Of a stretch of 64,000 nucleotides of DNA, positions 11,666 to 23,324 are shown in pieces (the stretch's first letter is position 1; each line of letters begins with the position of its first letter). A program made the translations under genes and the position numbers. The notes under the pieces were generated by a model. That model had not been told where the DNA came from. It saw only the letters and a program-made list of their open reading frames with translations, and searched no databases. The DNA comes from Sisyra terminalis (taxonomy: Eukaryota > Arthropoda > Insecta > Neuroptera > Sisyridae): assembly GCA_958496175.1 (NCBI GenBank), contig OY292279.1:19902001-19966000 (forward strand). The letters are read 5' to 3'.

Positions 11666-12390
11666 CTTATTAATCGAAAATTACTCGTTATTACGTAATA
11701 AGTGTCCAATCGAAACTGGTTTTTACTACCGAAACCGAATTTCGGCATTAGTCTCAGTTTCAGCCGAAACTGGAAACGAAACTTCCATATAAGGTCATGT
11801 TTTCGTAGAAAAAAAAGTTAATCATAATTAGTCAATCTCTACTTCTAAATCCTATAGGTAATCATTAATCATTTAGCCACCAATATTTGAACTAATCATA
11901 AACATAACATATTATTATTATTTCTTATTTCAAATAAATTATTAATGCAGAAATAAGGGGTTGATTTGAAAGAAATGCAGCTAATATTTCTTTTTAATAT
12001 TAGTTATAAATAACATTAAATAAAAATAAAAAGTTAGAAATCAAAATTATTATTTACCTTATATATTTAGGTACACCAAATAGAAAGTACTCTTTTTTAT
12101 ATCTTAAAAACAAAATAATTTCTTCTAAGCTTTAATAATTTTTTTCTTTCGAACTGAAAACAATTATTACTGATAATATTAATATTAAACAAATTTTAAT
12201 GAACTGATCATTATCAGTATTCATAATTGAAGATTCAAATAATAAATGAAAACCAATAATTTTTTTCTCACGAATTCAATTTCGCATTCGGTCGTAGTTT
12301 CGGCTTGACGACGGCCGAAACCGAAACTAAGCTGAAACTCGTTTTTTGGCCGAAACCAAACCGAAAGTTCGGTCAGACACGAGTAATTTT

Positions 12391-13428
12391 TGATCAAAAA
12401 CAATTACAGAAATATTAACTATTTAACAGGAAAAAATTAATCATAAGGAATTTTCAGTAAATAGTAACTTTTTCGAGTATCGGACTAAAAAATAATATTT
12501 GATTAACCTACTGCAAAGAATTAAATGGTTATTTAACCACCGCAACCTGAGCGAAATAGAAATTTCCAAATTAAAGAATTACAGCAAACAAAAACGCTTT
12601 GTTAAAGCTTCGGAACAAATCTTATCTACTTCTATTTTAGATTACAGAAGCGAAACCAAGTTTAAAACTCGCTTGTTCTGTGTTTGCTCAATTGAATTTG
12701 GGAAGAATGGACGAGTTACGCTCTCTATTAGGTGTGCACCGGATTGTTTGGGGTAGGAAAATTCCAACTGTGATAACAAAATACAGAAAACTAACAATAA
12801 AAAGATCGGATCGGCCATAAAGTACGTGTCGTGGCGAAAATGAAAAAATAGACGTTTTCTGAATAGCATACGTTTATTTGGAAAATGAAATTACGTTTCT
12901 TTGTAGCCGCGTCTTTTATGTACTAGAATTTACTTTATAAAGAATTTGAAAACCTTTTTTCCATTGGAAATCGGTAAAAAACGACGCCTTTTCCTCGTTT
13001 CTGTGCTAGTTTTTTTTTTCAATTTAAAAGTACAAAAATTGTATAATTTGACAAAATTCATTGAAAAGGAAAGTTGTTATTCTTACTAAAATTGGTAGAA
13101 AACGTAAAACGTTTTCACGTATTTAACGTTTATTGTTTCATATCTATACTTTTAGTTAAAAAACAACATAATTTGAATTCTTTTGATTTTTATAAAGAGA
13201 CTAAATTTTAAAGTGAAATTAAAATAAGATGTTTTTCCTGCTTGTAGACTATAATAACGTATTCAGGTTCTCATTTGCTTGAGCTTCTTCTCTATATATC
13301 GTTATATTCATCAATTCCAATGAAAATTTTTATTCTTCTTATATCTTTAGTGTTGCTTTATTCAAGTTATCTTCTATATCTTTCCATAAAAGCTCTGTTT
13401 TTCATTAAATGATTCATAAGTTTTGTAA
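12391..13428. other. Spacer without recognisable gene
   Basis: An 85-codon plus-strand frame at 12499-12756 and an overlapping minus frame are open, but neither shows a known motif. They are treated as chance. The rest is A+T-rich. Confidence 0.5.
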
Positions 13429-13632
13429 AGCTATAAGAAGGAGAATGCTAGAACAGGCAAATGCACAACAGGTTTCCGTACTAAACTGTATTCTACAAAA
13501 CCAAATGTCATGGACTATTATAGGACAGAAAAATATTACGGAACCTCGAAAGGCACCACTAGTAACTTACTAAAACAGTTAATACCTGAGAAGTATGAGA
13601 ACATATACAATTTAAACAATTCTTCGGAATGA
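13429..13632 (+). pseudogene. Possible BED-type zinc-finger relic of a hAT transposase
   Basis: A plus-strand frame between stop codons carries the string KGTTSNLLKQLIPEKYENIY near its end. BED fingers of hAT transposases and related proteins typically have a G-(T/S)-T-S-N-L-x-x-H-L segment followed by H-P-E-K-Y, so the order of residues fits. The zinc-binding histidines are replaced (HL reads QL, and the HP histidine is gone), and a clear C-x2-C pair is not visible upstream. The frame ends in a stop right after the match and no catalytic region follows. It could be coincidence; I rate it as a plausible dead fragment. Confidence 0.35.
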
Positions 13633-13719
13633 AGATACGAATAAAGTTGATCAAAAGGTAAAGATGGACGTCAAAATATTTAAAATAGCTTTGATTCTAA
13701 AAAAAAGCTTTTGCTTCAT

Positions 13720-14405
13720 TTTTATTTGCATTTTTTAAGCTGATATAGTGATTGAAATAAAAAGAAATCAGATGGAACATCTTTGGATGATTATGATGGG
13801 CAATGGCAATATTATCCACCCTAATCTATTCATTGTGAAGGGTTTTTCTTGAGCAGAGGATTCTTGCATTTTCGTGTAGGAGAATAATTTTTTCTGTTGA
13901 CACTTTTTGGACACTATAAGATACTCGGTTAGACCAAGATTAATAAGGAATATTTGATAGCCCTTCGATTATCTAACATAGATTTCGTACCATTTTCTGC
14001 CCTAATATCTTAAGTTTTCAATCTTTATCAGTATCATTCTTGAATGATACGAGTTGGAGAACTCAAAGTTATTGAATATGAAATTAAAAACTCTCATTTG
14101 GCATTAATGAACATCTAATGCACTATGATAAATATTGAAATTCTTTTGGTACCAACTTTGCGTTACTGCCCCGTAAAACTCCAAGAGCTGTAAAGCTACA
14201 TACCGAATTTGTATTCCTAAGGGTATTTTTCGAACCATTTTAATATAAATATCAGAATAAAAAATACTTTTAAATCTTTTACGAGTTAACAAGTAACTCT
14301 TATCATAAAATGTTTTAGTAAGACTTTGAAATAACTTCTAAATCGATAAATGGCAATTGAATACCTATGGATTCAAAGACGATATTACTTTTTAGTCAAT
14401 CCCTA
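13720..14405. mobile_element. Mariner-like MITE family, copy 1 (eroded ends)
   Basis: The segment follows the order of the complete element at 62440-63334: GATTGAAATAAA, TCAGATGGAAC...TTTGGATGATTAT, TTTTTGGACACT, CATTTGGCATTAATGAACATC, ACTTTGCGTTACT, TACCGAATTTGTATTCC and AATGGCAATTGAAT. Both terminal repeats are too diverged to mark exactly. The 62-codon minus-strand frame at 14104-14292 falls inside, and comparison of the three copies on that strand hints at an eroded coding region. This is not proven. Confidence 0.65.
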
Positions 14406-14544
14406 ATATTAACTTTAGTGTAACATTACTAAAATTTTAAAACAAAAATTATGAACTCTTAACTATAATTCATATTCCAATGATAAAAGGTATCATAGTA
14501 TCCTTTTGAAGGTTTTTTTTTGTTACCCAGCTGTTTTTTCTGGT

Positions 14545-14650
14545 ATTTAAGGGGTTAAATGGATTTCACGAATTCAAAAAAAAAAAGTTTTTAAGTGTCC
14601 TACAATTTCAACAACATATCTAGACATCTCTAGAACATAACAAATATATT
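14545..14650. mobile_element. TTAA element fragment (TTAAGGGGTTA end)
   Basis: TTTAAGGGGTTAAATGGATTTCACG followed by TTTCAACA...CATCTCTAGAACAT parallels the left end of the element at 14822-15390. It is truncated after about 100 bp. Confidence 0.5.
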
Positions 14651-14821
14651 TTCTACACGGTTATCAAAAAGATTTATCAATGTAAGATCAAATAAATAAA
14701 TAAAAATTGAATTGACTTTAAGTTACTTATATCATAAAAGTTACGAAAATTTTTATTTACACTCCAACACACCTCATACACCTAATCAAGCAATAATATC
14801 AACAAATCAAAGCCAGGTTAA

Positions 14822-15390
14822 GGGGTTACATAGGCTTCACGGCTTCAAAGAAATGATTTATTTGAACTTTTATTGTCTTATTAATTTCAACATCTCTAAA
14901 ATATTGTGCTAAATTTTCTAGTTAATCCTAGTAATAGTTTCGGAGATACAGCTTTGGGAAGCTCAGTGCGTTGAAGGTATATCGGTACAGCTGCTCGTTT
15001 ATTGTCTTGAAACAGTATTTTCAAAGTCGGTTGTCAAGATTTCTGGATAACTACTCAACCAATTTTGATGAATTTAAAAAAAATAGAGTAAAATTCATCG
15101 AAATTGGCATTTTGTTGTAAAAAAGTTTACCAAAAATTCAATTTTCACTTCAGATGATTTTATCATGAGTTCTGCTGTCAACGCGGACACACCTGATTTT
15201 CCAAAAGGTCACCGGAAATGACGCCGCAATGTCGAAGTTTTAAATATTTTTTTTACGAAAATTTCAGAAATTATTTGTTAAATGTGTATGTTTAAGAAAA
15301 TAAAAAGTTTCAACAAAATATTTTATTGTTTGTATGGAAAAAAATTTGGTGAAAACAGACCGTTTTTTTCCCGACTAAACTGATTACCCC
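14822..15390. mobile_element. TTAA-flanked DNA element, 569 bp (GGGGTTA ends)
   Basis: It is bounded by TTAA at 14818-14821 and 15391-15394, with inner ends GGGGTTACATAGG and TGATTACCCC, so the inverted ends are short. The internal words AAAGTCGGTTGTCAAGATTTC and AATTTTGATGAA match, in reverse orientation, the repeats ending at 34387 and 42020. TTAA duplications suggest a piggyBac-type mechanism. No coding frame is present. Confidence 0.6.
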
Positions 15391-15527
15391 TTAAACTTGA
15401 AAGAACTTTAGGAAAAAAAAGAAACTTTTAAAATTTCTTCATTATACTTTTTGGCTATTTGAACTATTTATTGCGAAGATTTATGAGCTACTGCCTACGT
15501 CTACTGCAATATAATATTAATTGTAGA

Positions 15528-15685
15528 ATCTACTGGTGGCCGAGTAGTCTAGATGACTGCTCTACCTAGTAGGATTTAGGTTCGATCCTCTTATCGAGCA
15601 AATTTTCGATATTTCTGGATTACGGATTTTTACAAACCCTAGAGTTGTTCAAGACCTTGGTAGTTATAAAGCGACGGTAAATAAA
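15528..15685 (+). mobile_element. tRNA-derived SINE, near full length
   Basis: A-box region CTACTGGTGGCCGAGTAGTC and B-box region AGGTTCGATCC are about 45 bp apart, as in a tRNA. Then follow CTCTTATCGAGCAAATTTTC, AACCCTAGAGTTG and TATAAAGCGACGGTAAATAAA. The head resembles a serine- or leucine-type tRNA in its GGCCGAGTGG motif. It cannot fold as a functional tRNA. Confidence 0.85.
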
Positions 15686-15699
15686 AATTTAAAAAATAT

Positions 15700-17900
15700 A
15701 TTTATTAGATTTATATTTTGTATTTTAACAAAACTGTAACACGATTAAATTATTACAGACCAACAAAATCAACAAGTACCTTTAACTATTCAATTTTTTC
15801 ATTTGAGATACAATTACAGGAAGGATTATTCCTATTTTCGTCAAATATTTACTAGGGCTCAACGTAACTGGAAGCCTGCCACTCGAAGATATTATAATAC
15901 TTTTAAGTGCTAATATTAAGAAAAAATAACAAGGTGAATATTTACTTTTTATTATTTTTTTTTACAGTAAGAAAAAAAGATACAGAAAAAGTTTTGCGAA
16001 TTAATTTGTGTAAGTATAATTTGAAAAACGTTATTTTTCGTAATGATATTTATGAAGTGTATATAAGCGCTGTTTTATTTGAACAATATAAATATTTCAT
16101 GTCCGTATAATTCAATTAAAACACTTTTTTCAAACTTTGTTACCGAGGCAATCAACCTTGGCTCGCAGAAAGACAAAGTTCCATCTAAATAAATTGCTAC
16201 TTTTCCAACAAATAAAAACAGCAATTATTACGGCCGCTTTAGCCATCTGAACGCAATGACAAATTAAAACAGAAATATAATAAAAGTTTCTCAAAATTTT
16301 TTTCTATAAATGTTATGAAATTCAATAAAAGCAGTTTATTCGCCGTATGGAGAATCTGTAAATTGAAAGCTCATAAAATATCTCATCTTCAACGTTCCCG
16401 TTTCCAGCATCTGTGTGTGACATTAATTATTTTTTGCCGCGTGTTTCTTGTACTAATAAAATTTAATGTGCTCTTTTTCCAACGAGACAAAAATCGTTGC
16501 CAAATTCGCTTGGAAACAAAACACACAATTTCCACTTTAATTTAAAACACGGAATGGGAACGGGCGCGAAAAAAAAATTGAAAAGTAAACGAACCAATAT
16601 AATATTTAAAGCTTCAAACAATTCACCAGTTCTTTTATATTATGACAAAGCTCTAATAATGCCATACTATGTCATTTTGTGCTACTGTACAAACGTTATT
16701 CAATCATAAGACTTTTTTTTCGTAGACATTCAAAGAAAAATTGAAGCTAAATAAATAACAAAATCGGTTCGTTCGTTGATTGGTCACGCTTAAATTGTGA
16801 AACAAGGGAATATTGGAAAATCAAAAGACAAAACATTTGTCTAATTGAATGGAATAAATTTATTTGTTTTTGCCGTATTCTCGTCCCTTGAAATTTTATT
16901 AAAATGTTTCAAGGGAAACTGCCACTGAAGAAATTGTGCTAAAATTTTCTTTTTTTTTTTTTTTGTTTTGTCAGGAGGAAGGAGAGAAATATTGTCGCGT
17001 GTTTATTTCATGATAATATAAAAGGAACATAAAAGACAACATTTTAAAGATTTAAAGATCTGTGACGGCGACAAAAACGTCAGCTAAAACTGACAATTCT
17101 GTCTACTTTTTGACTTTCCTTCTAGCCATTTTCCGTTTTTGTTTATGCTATGGAAATTTTTGCCATTTCCCATTTTCTTCGTGTCGTTTTTATTGAAAAA
17201 TTAATTTAATTTTTTTCAAAACACATGATATATCTCGTTTAATATTGAAAAAACTTTAATCTAGGCTAATATATAAAATTCTAGATATCCTGTTATTTTC
17301 TGGAACTTTTATTTTCTAAAAAAGAAATTCGAAACATTTTCATATTATAATAGACCTACATCTTTGTGAAAGTCAATAAAATAGATTTAGAAATGAAAAG
17401 GGCTACTGTACTCTTTATTGGTTAAAAATTCTTGTTTATCAATTTTTTATTACGTGATTTTCCGGAAAGTGCACTGTTTTAAAGAATTTAAAATTTTACC
17501 CGTCTTTCGGAAGAATATAGAAGTCTCAGATTCGACTTGAAAATGAATAAAGGGGTTACAAAAAATCATTTTTTTTTTGCTTTTTTCAAATTTACATAAA
17601 CTTGAATATAATCTCTAAACACTTAAAGTAGATCCAAGTAAAAGAGTAATACATTTTCTGAATTGGATGACGTTAAAAGCTCGACTTCGTCGCCAATTAT
17701 GTTTTTGGTGATTAAAATTTGGTTACAAATAATTCGATTTGAATGTCCCAAAATCCTTTAATATTTATTTCTTCTTTAACTGCATTTTATTTCTATTAAA
17801 GAATTAGGGACTCCCTAATTATATTTTTTTTATTTTATATACTTCATTGCTGATATTTTTCTTATTAAATTAATTCAACTTTACTTTAAAAAATACGCGA
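15700..17900. other. Spacer without recognisable gene
   Basis: Short frames at 15907-16110 and 16315-16709 have no family features and A+T-driven composition. Long T runs occur near 16950. Nothing else is supportable. Confidence 0.5.
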
Positions 17901-17912
17901 GAAATAAACAGT

Positions 17913-17943
17913 ACTCGGTAACCGGAACTTACGGTTACCGAGT
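17913..17943. repeat. Perfect 12-bp hairpin, 7-base loop
   Basis: ACTCGGTAACCG is followed after GAACTTA by its exact reverse complement CGGTTACCGAGT. Its GC content contrasts with the surroundings. It could be a transposon-end hairpin or a structured RNA element. No U tract or Helitron CTRR end was found adjacent to it. Confidence 0.8.
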
Positions 17944-18120
17944 GTTTCTGCTAATTTGATTTTTAGCTACATGTTGAAACTTTAACTTAACTACGTAAGA
18001 AATAGCCGGGACCCTCCTAACATACGTAAATAACGGGTTCTGCGTTAAATCTGATTAAATTAACGTTACTATTTACAGACCTGATGAGATTCTTTATTAA
18101 TCGCTAAGAAATTTAAAATA

Positions 18121-18195
18121 GCCGCCGTGACTAGGACGAGTTGAAGAATTGCTAAGTCTACCTCATAAGTTCAATTCCTATAAAAAAGTATTTAA
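18121..18195 (+). mobile_element. Possible second tRNA-like SINE head
   Basis: TGACTAGGACGAGTTGAAG (A-box position) and AAGTTCAATTCCTAT (B-box position) are separated by roughly tRNA spacing, with a short hairpin-like middle. Only one copy is seen, so the assignment is tentative. Confidence 0.25.
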
Positions 18196-19224
18196 AATTA
18201 GTCAACAAATAGAATAAAGTTACAATTTTATAAAAATCGCGTATTAAACATGGGCTGATTAATGTCAAATGACTTATGGGAAAATTATGTGAAAAAATAT
18301 ATTTAAATAAAAAGTGTCATTTTGGGGTTTAAGTTGAGGTTGCTTACGAGAGATCGTAAATATAGTAAAATTTTATTTTAGTGCTTACAACTATGAGTAA
18401 ATATGTACAATTTAAAACAACAACAGCATAACAATGGAGACTTTCTTAGGAAAATTGTAATACTATGTGATAAATGTAACCCTCATACCGTAAACTCTTG
18501 TGGCTCTTAGATAGATAACTAGTGATAAGTAAGAAAAAAAAATAACTAAGTGTAAATATCAATTAAAATTTTAAACGCATTTTTCTCGAAACGGTGTTTC
18601 CAGAGTCCATAAGAAAAATTTCTCCGAACTGGCATAACCAATACTCTTTAAATTTATAGACAATCTTCTTAGATACTTTCTTCAGGTAATAAAAGAAGGA
18701 ATAAGAATTTTTACAATAATTTTCATTTTTTCAAGCCACATTAAAGTGTAATTTTTTTCCAATTTTTCTTTCTTTTTGGACAAATTTTGAACTATTCCTT
18801 CGTTCATTATCTGCATTCATCTATCCTTAAAATAAATCATCCTGTTATTTTGATTTTAGATAAAATCTTCATAAAAATTCACTTTTTAAAGTTAAACTTA
18901 TAATTAAGAGTTTAAATATAGCTCAGCAATAATTAGCTACTTACAATAAGCAAGGGTGATTATTTAAAAGTGTAAAAATTGTATTTTTTAGAAATAGATA
19001 CATTTATAAACAATTAATATCAATGATGCAAATCTTAATGGTGCCACGGTAACATAACACCTTCGTTCTCAATATAAAAAGTTTAAGTTCAATTCGCACT
19101 TATTTCTGTTTTATTTTTTTTCCAAATTGTCACTTATAAAACCCAAAGAGTTGCTCAAAAAGAAAATATTATAGTTTTTACCTCTTTCACCATTTTAAAA
19201 GAAAAATATTTCGTGAAGGTTTGA

Positions 19225-19296
19225 TGAATCTTGCGAGTTGGAAAAAGATCAATCCGGGCCTTAAGTTGGTCTTAGGCTACGGGTTGGCCACCCCTG
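19225..19296. mobile_element. hAT terminus (CAGGGGTGGCCAAC type), right end
   Basis: The segment ends GGGTTGGCCACCCCTG, the reverse complement of CAGGGGTGGCCAACCC, a characteristic hAT terminal repeat. The next eight bases AGTTATAC nearly match AGTAATAC, found before the opposite-facing end at 23463. No left end lies nearby. Confidence 0.65.
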
Positions 19297-19679
19297 AGTT
19301 ATACAAACGTAGTCGTGGGAAACTGCTTATTGCTTGTATAATAAAAACGTACATATATGCCATTTTTTTATTTATTTTTTTTTGTCAAAATTTAAAGTAT
19401 TATTATTATATACAGAATATTTGCTTAAGGACTAGCGGTGTTTTTGAGAGAAAATTTAAGGATAGTAAATAGTTTTTTTTATATAGCTTCCATCACTTTT
19501 CCGTTCAGCGTACGGGTAGTGTACCTGTATTACCTGTTATTTGCACAGGAAAAATAATAAATAATTATCGCAAGAAGGTTAATTTAATTTTATTAACTTA
19601 CATTTTATGTTATGGACCTATATTTTAGTTAGTGCAAGGCGTTTTCATTGTTGTTTACAATACGCTTAATGCAATTTTT

Positions 19680-20289
19680 GGTATAAGCTTGGATCAGAAA
19701 CGTCGAGATATTCCAAACTGAAGAGAACTATTTCGAATGGGTACGTATTGTTCACTCGAATGCAATTTGTACGTAAACTTTAACATGCCAGTAATGAAGA
19801 AGTGACGTTTATTTTCAAATATGTATTTATATTATAATATGTAAAATTAAATTTTCGTCTCAAGTCCATTTTAGCACACCCACAATCTGCCAACATTGCA
19901 TTTTCGATTTTGTTTTTAATTTAATTCGCGATATTTTTGTTAATTCAATTCTAATATGGTATAATTCTCTCTTTTGTGGGTAAATTTTTATTATGGACCG
20001 ATTTAATCGCGAATTAAATTAAAACAAAGTCGAAAATGCAACGTTGCCAGATTGTGGGTGTGCTGAAATGAACTTGAGCCAAAGTAAACTTTATTTAGAA
20101 AATTTAATTTTACAGATTTTATATAATACAATATAAATACATATTTGAAAATAACAGACGCTATTTCATTTCTGACATGTCAAAATTTACGTACAAATTG
20201 CATTCGAGTGAACAATACGTACAGGAATAATATCGAAACCATTCAAAAACAGTTCTCAAATTTCGATGTTCCTGATCCAAGCTTATACC
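19680..20289. mobile_element. Foldback hAT-type MITE, 610 bp, 8-bp target duplication
   Basis: It begins GGTATAAGCTTGGATCAG and ends CTGATCCAAGCTTATACC. The two arms, each about 255 bp, are inverted copies over almost their whole length (shared words include CACTCGAATGCAATTTGTAC, CACACCCACAATCTG and AATTCGCGA), leaving a central loop of roughly 75 bp. An exact 8-bp direct repeat CAATTTTT lies outside both ends (19672-19679 and 20290-20297), as for hAT elements. There is no transposase. Confidence 0.85.
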
Positions 20290-20529
20290 CAATTTTTTAT
20301 TAAAAAAATATATGAATTTCAATATGTCTGTTGTTTGAATATGATAGTATTAAAATACTAATGAATCCAAAAATCATTTGCCAAATTTCCAAATAAGAAT
20401 ATAACATTTTCGATATACAAATCTTATACATGAATCTTAAAAAAAATAATACCATCATATACGTGACACAGACGAAGTCGCAGGCATCAGCTTTATTTAT
20501 AAAATCACAGTGGAACTTAAATCGTAACA

Positions 20530-21625
20530 ATTTTATTCAAAAACAATATATTTTCTCAATATTTTTATTGCGCAGATTTCTTCAGTGAACTAAACTGTTT
20601 TGAAACTAGTGGAGAAACAATTTCAGCAATAAAGGACTTTCCTATTTTCTTTTAAAAAAAACCCTAAATTATATATAAAAAACTGCTATAAATCAATATA
20701 AACTAAATTAATTAGATTTGGAAACTTTTCTCGACAAAAATCTGAAAAAAAGTTCAACTTTAGGACTCTAGGCGCCAATTCAAATTCAATTTTTTTGCTA
20801 TCTCCAGCAAAATGTTTCGATCGCCCCAACGTTCACACCCTTAAATCACGTCTTTTCATCTTATTTCTCTCGGTTCGTTCCAAAACATCGCATTTTCATT
20901 TCTTTCAAGTATTTTTTTTTTTCCACTAAAACCTTTGCCAAATACCGAAGAGTACGCCAACCGTTTTTGCGACATCATTGATCAAATAAAAGAAAGATTT
21001 TCGTCCGTTTGAAATTTTAAATTCACACAGAGGCTTTTCAAGCACTCAACAAATATTTAACGTTGCGATTATTTTGATTTCCGTCGAAGGGTTGCTGCGA
21101 AAAGCAAATCCCTAACTTCGACATGTCGGGGGGTTTAATGGATATCGACAATGTCTGCATTTAGTTTTCACCGCAGTGCATAAATGAGAAAACGATAAGT
21201 TTAATGGCCAATATAGCATTTATGTTTTGTGTGATGCATACAATTTTAATTGAACAAAACAGGGGAGCAAAACAGGAAATTTATTAGTGAATAAATTAGA
21301 ACTGTAATATTGTTCTACCTATTATAATATACATGAAACTTTATAAAACAGGAAATTTTATAAAAAACATAATAATTTCAGTAAATGATATATTTTAAAC
21401 AAAATTACTTTTTGTTTCATGTTTTTCTAACATTTAAAATACGATAAGAAAAATAATAAAAATTAAAAAAAAAACATCAATAAATCACGAAATAAAAAAT
21501 ATAAATAGTTAATATATTAAATGAAGAAAATTTCTAAAATAAAATCGTTTGTCATGATTGATAGATCAACGCATTGCCTAAACCGTTGATCGCAGAATCG
21601 TGAAATTTGGATGATTTATCCTTTA
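20530..21625. other. Spacer; less A+T-rich island at about 20780-21230
   Basis: No repeat was recognised. The island includes several CG-containing words (GATCGCCCCAACG, TTCGACATGTCGGGG) and looks unlike the transposon-derived flanks, so it may be ancestral sequence with regulatory content. No specific site is claimed. Confidence 0.4.
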
Positions 21626-21629
21626 TATG

Positions 21630-22960
21630 ATACTAGTAGTTGCCCGTTGCATTCGCAACTAAAGGTTTTATCTCAATAAAATGTTTAATATGAGATAATA
21701 TAGAGTAAATCAACAATCAAAATTTTAAATTTAATAATCAAAGTGTTGTTAATATAAAAAAAGTTTATCTAAAATTATATTAAGAAATAAAATATAAGTG
21801 TTTTTTTTAATATCATTTTAAAAACAACATTTTAAATAACGTCATTTCACTAAATTGGTATGAAAGTTTAATACTTATGTAGTACTTATACCAAATAGGC
21901 GATTTTAAATTTTGGTTCGTTTTTCAACAATCAAACTTTTTAAAATTTATTTTATTTTATGAACCCATGGTTGTGATCTGGAGTAATTATATATTCGGCT
22001 GAAAAGCATTAAGGTGCCAATTATTTGCCATATATTTCACAGTCAATTCAAATATAAAATCTTCGAGACTAACTTTTTTTCGGTATTTAGAACAATTTGA
22101 AAACCAATTATTGGTATAGAAAATAAATAAAATATTCGAATTTACTTCCACGCTTTCCACCTATTTCCAACAATTTTGTATGTACAACGTCCAAATGTGC
22201 GAAATCGAATAGCTTTTTAGTCATGTTAAAAATAAAGATCATTATTTTTTTTCGTTTAACATTGTATTTTCAAATATAAGTGCACATTCGTATCGATGAA
22301 ATTTGGAAGGTGTTTTCCTTATACGATACAGATAATGTAATAAGAAAGGGTTTTTGAAAATTTCTCCCCTAAAAGAGTGAAAAACGGTAACCAATTTTGT
22401 AAGGGATAACATTTAATAAACAATCGAAATTTCAAATTTAATAATCAAAGTCCGTTGAAAGAAAAAAGTTATTACTGCTTAATATAAAACAAAGTTGATT
22501 TATTATTAGAAACAAAAACTTAGGGTCTGCTTAAAAATTTAAACTCTGATAAGTAGGTATATCTGAAAAGGTTAAAATTAACCTTTTAATAAACTTAAAT
22601 AAGTTTATAAATGAGCATTATGTTATTTGGCTTTCTCATATTGTAAACCTGAAAATCCGAAATACGTATTCACAAATAAATGCATTAGTGAGTGAGTACC
22701 CTACCAACGTTTTGAATGCGTAAGTGGGGATAATAGAGAGTATGCGCATAGCCCATTCTGCACGACAAGATAGCCAATTTATATATAAGATAAGAATCCG
22801 ATAAGACAGAATTTTTGATTATTCTTTCTTTAACAGGGGAAAATGGAGTGACAAAGTTTTCATGTGATAACACGTTGTTGTCAATAATCGAAATTTTAAA
22901 TTTAATAACCAAAGTGGAACATTAAAATATTTTAAAAATTAAGTAAATTTATTGATTATA
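21630..22960. repeat. Degenerate repeat cluster, three related units
   Basis: A motif of the form AATCGAAATTTCAAATTTAATAATCAAAGT occurs near 21716, 22424 and 22888, each preceded by a GGATAAC- or GATAACAC-like stretch in the last two. The block opens with ACTAGTAGTTGCCCGTTGCATTCGC, resembling a GCCCGC-TTCGC word seen at the edges of some insect LINE insertions. The family is unresolved. Confidence 0.45.
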
Positions 22961-23324
22961 ATTAGTTAGAATTTGAAATAACAGCAAAAATATTGCCACT
23001 AAAAACAAGAAATTAGTCTATTAAAATTATCAAGTGTCAAAGTGTGTAGCGTTTGTAATGCCATAATAATATCAGCTTTTTACTAAATATATCTATATTG
23101 TAAATGTATAAAATTCCAACCACCATTTGAATCATATGAAGTATATATTTGCTTCAAGATGCCATTACTCCAAATATACTGTTCTAATATGTTTATGTCA
23201 GTACATTTAATTTATTGTAACTAAAAAACAGATGAACAAATTTTTATGAAATTTTTAATTATGATACAAAATGATGTTCCATTCACTACAGTTTAAACAA
23301 AATTTAACTATAAATAACAAATAA

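Larger units (their letters stand above)
11176..12382. mobile_element. Composite hAT-like MITE with a duplicated 5' end, about 1.2 kb
   Basis: A first 5' terminus TAGTGTCCGACCGAAACT starts at 11176, and its subterminal copy runs to about 11320. A spacer (about 11345-11699) follows, then a second 5' terminus at 11700 (AAGTGTCCAATCGAAACT) that continues to the common 3' end GTTCGGTCAGACACGA. The outer flanks GTATTTAT and GTAATTTT agree at six of eight positions, a possible 8-bp hAT-type duplication. Ends are rich in GAAACCGAAAC words. The spacer and the inner element recur together at 40.35-41.2 kb. No transposase is present. Confidence 0.65.
18945..20525. repeat. Diverged repeat module pair, copy 1 (matches 23325-23850)
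   Basis: The left part (about 18945-19060: AATAATTAGC...AAAAATTGTATTTTTTAGAAATAGATA) and the right part (about 20400-20490: TTTTCGATATACAAATCTTA...GACGAAGTCGC) recur in the same order at 23325-23430 and 23740-23820. Between them lie a hAT end and the 610-bp foldback, which account for much of the extra length here. Confidence 0.5.

Noticed and set aside
11401..11748. 115-codon minus frame
   Set aside because: It consists largely of the TATAATGATA simple repeat and the MITE spacer; no protein is implied.
12499..12756. 85-codon plus frame next to the composite hAT-like element
   Set aside because: No known motif, and an opposite-strand frame covers the same bases.
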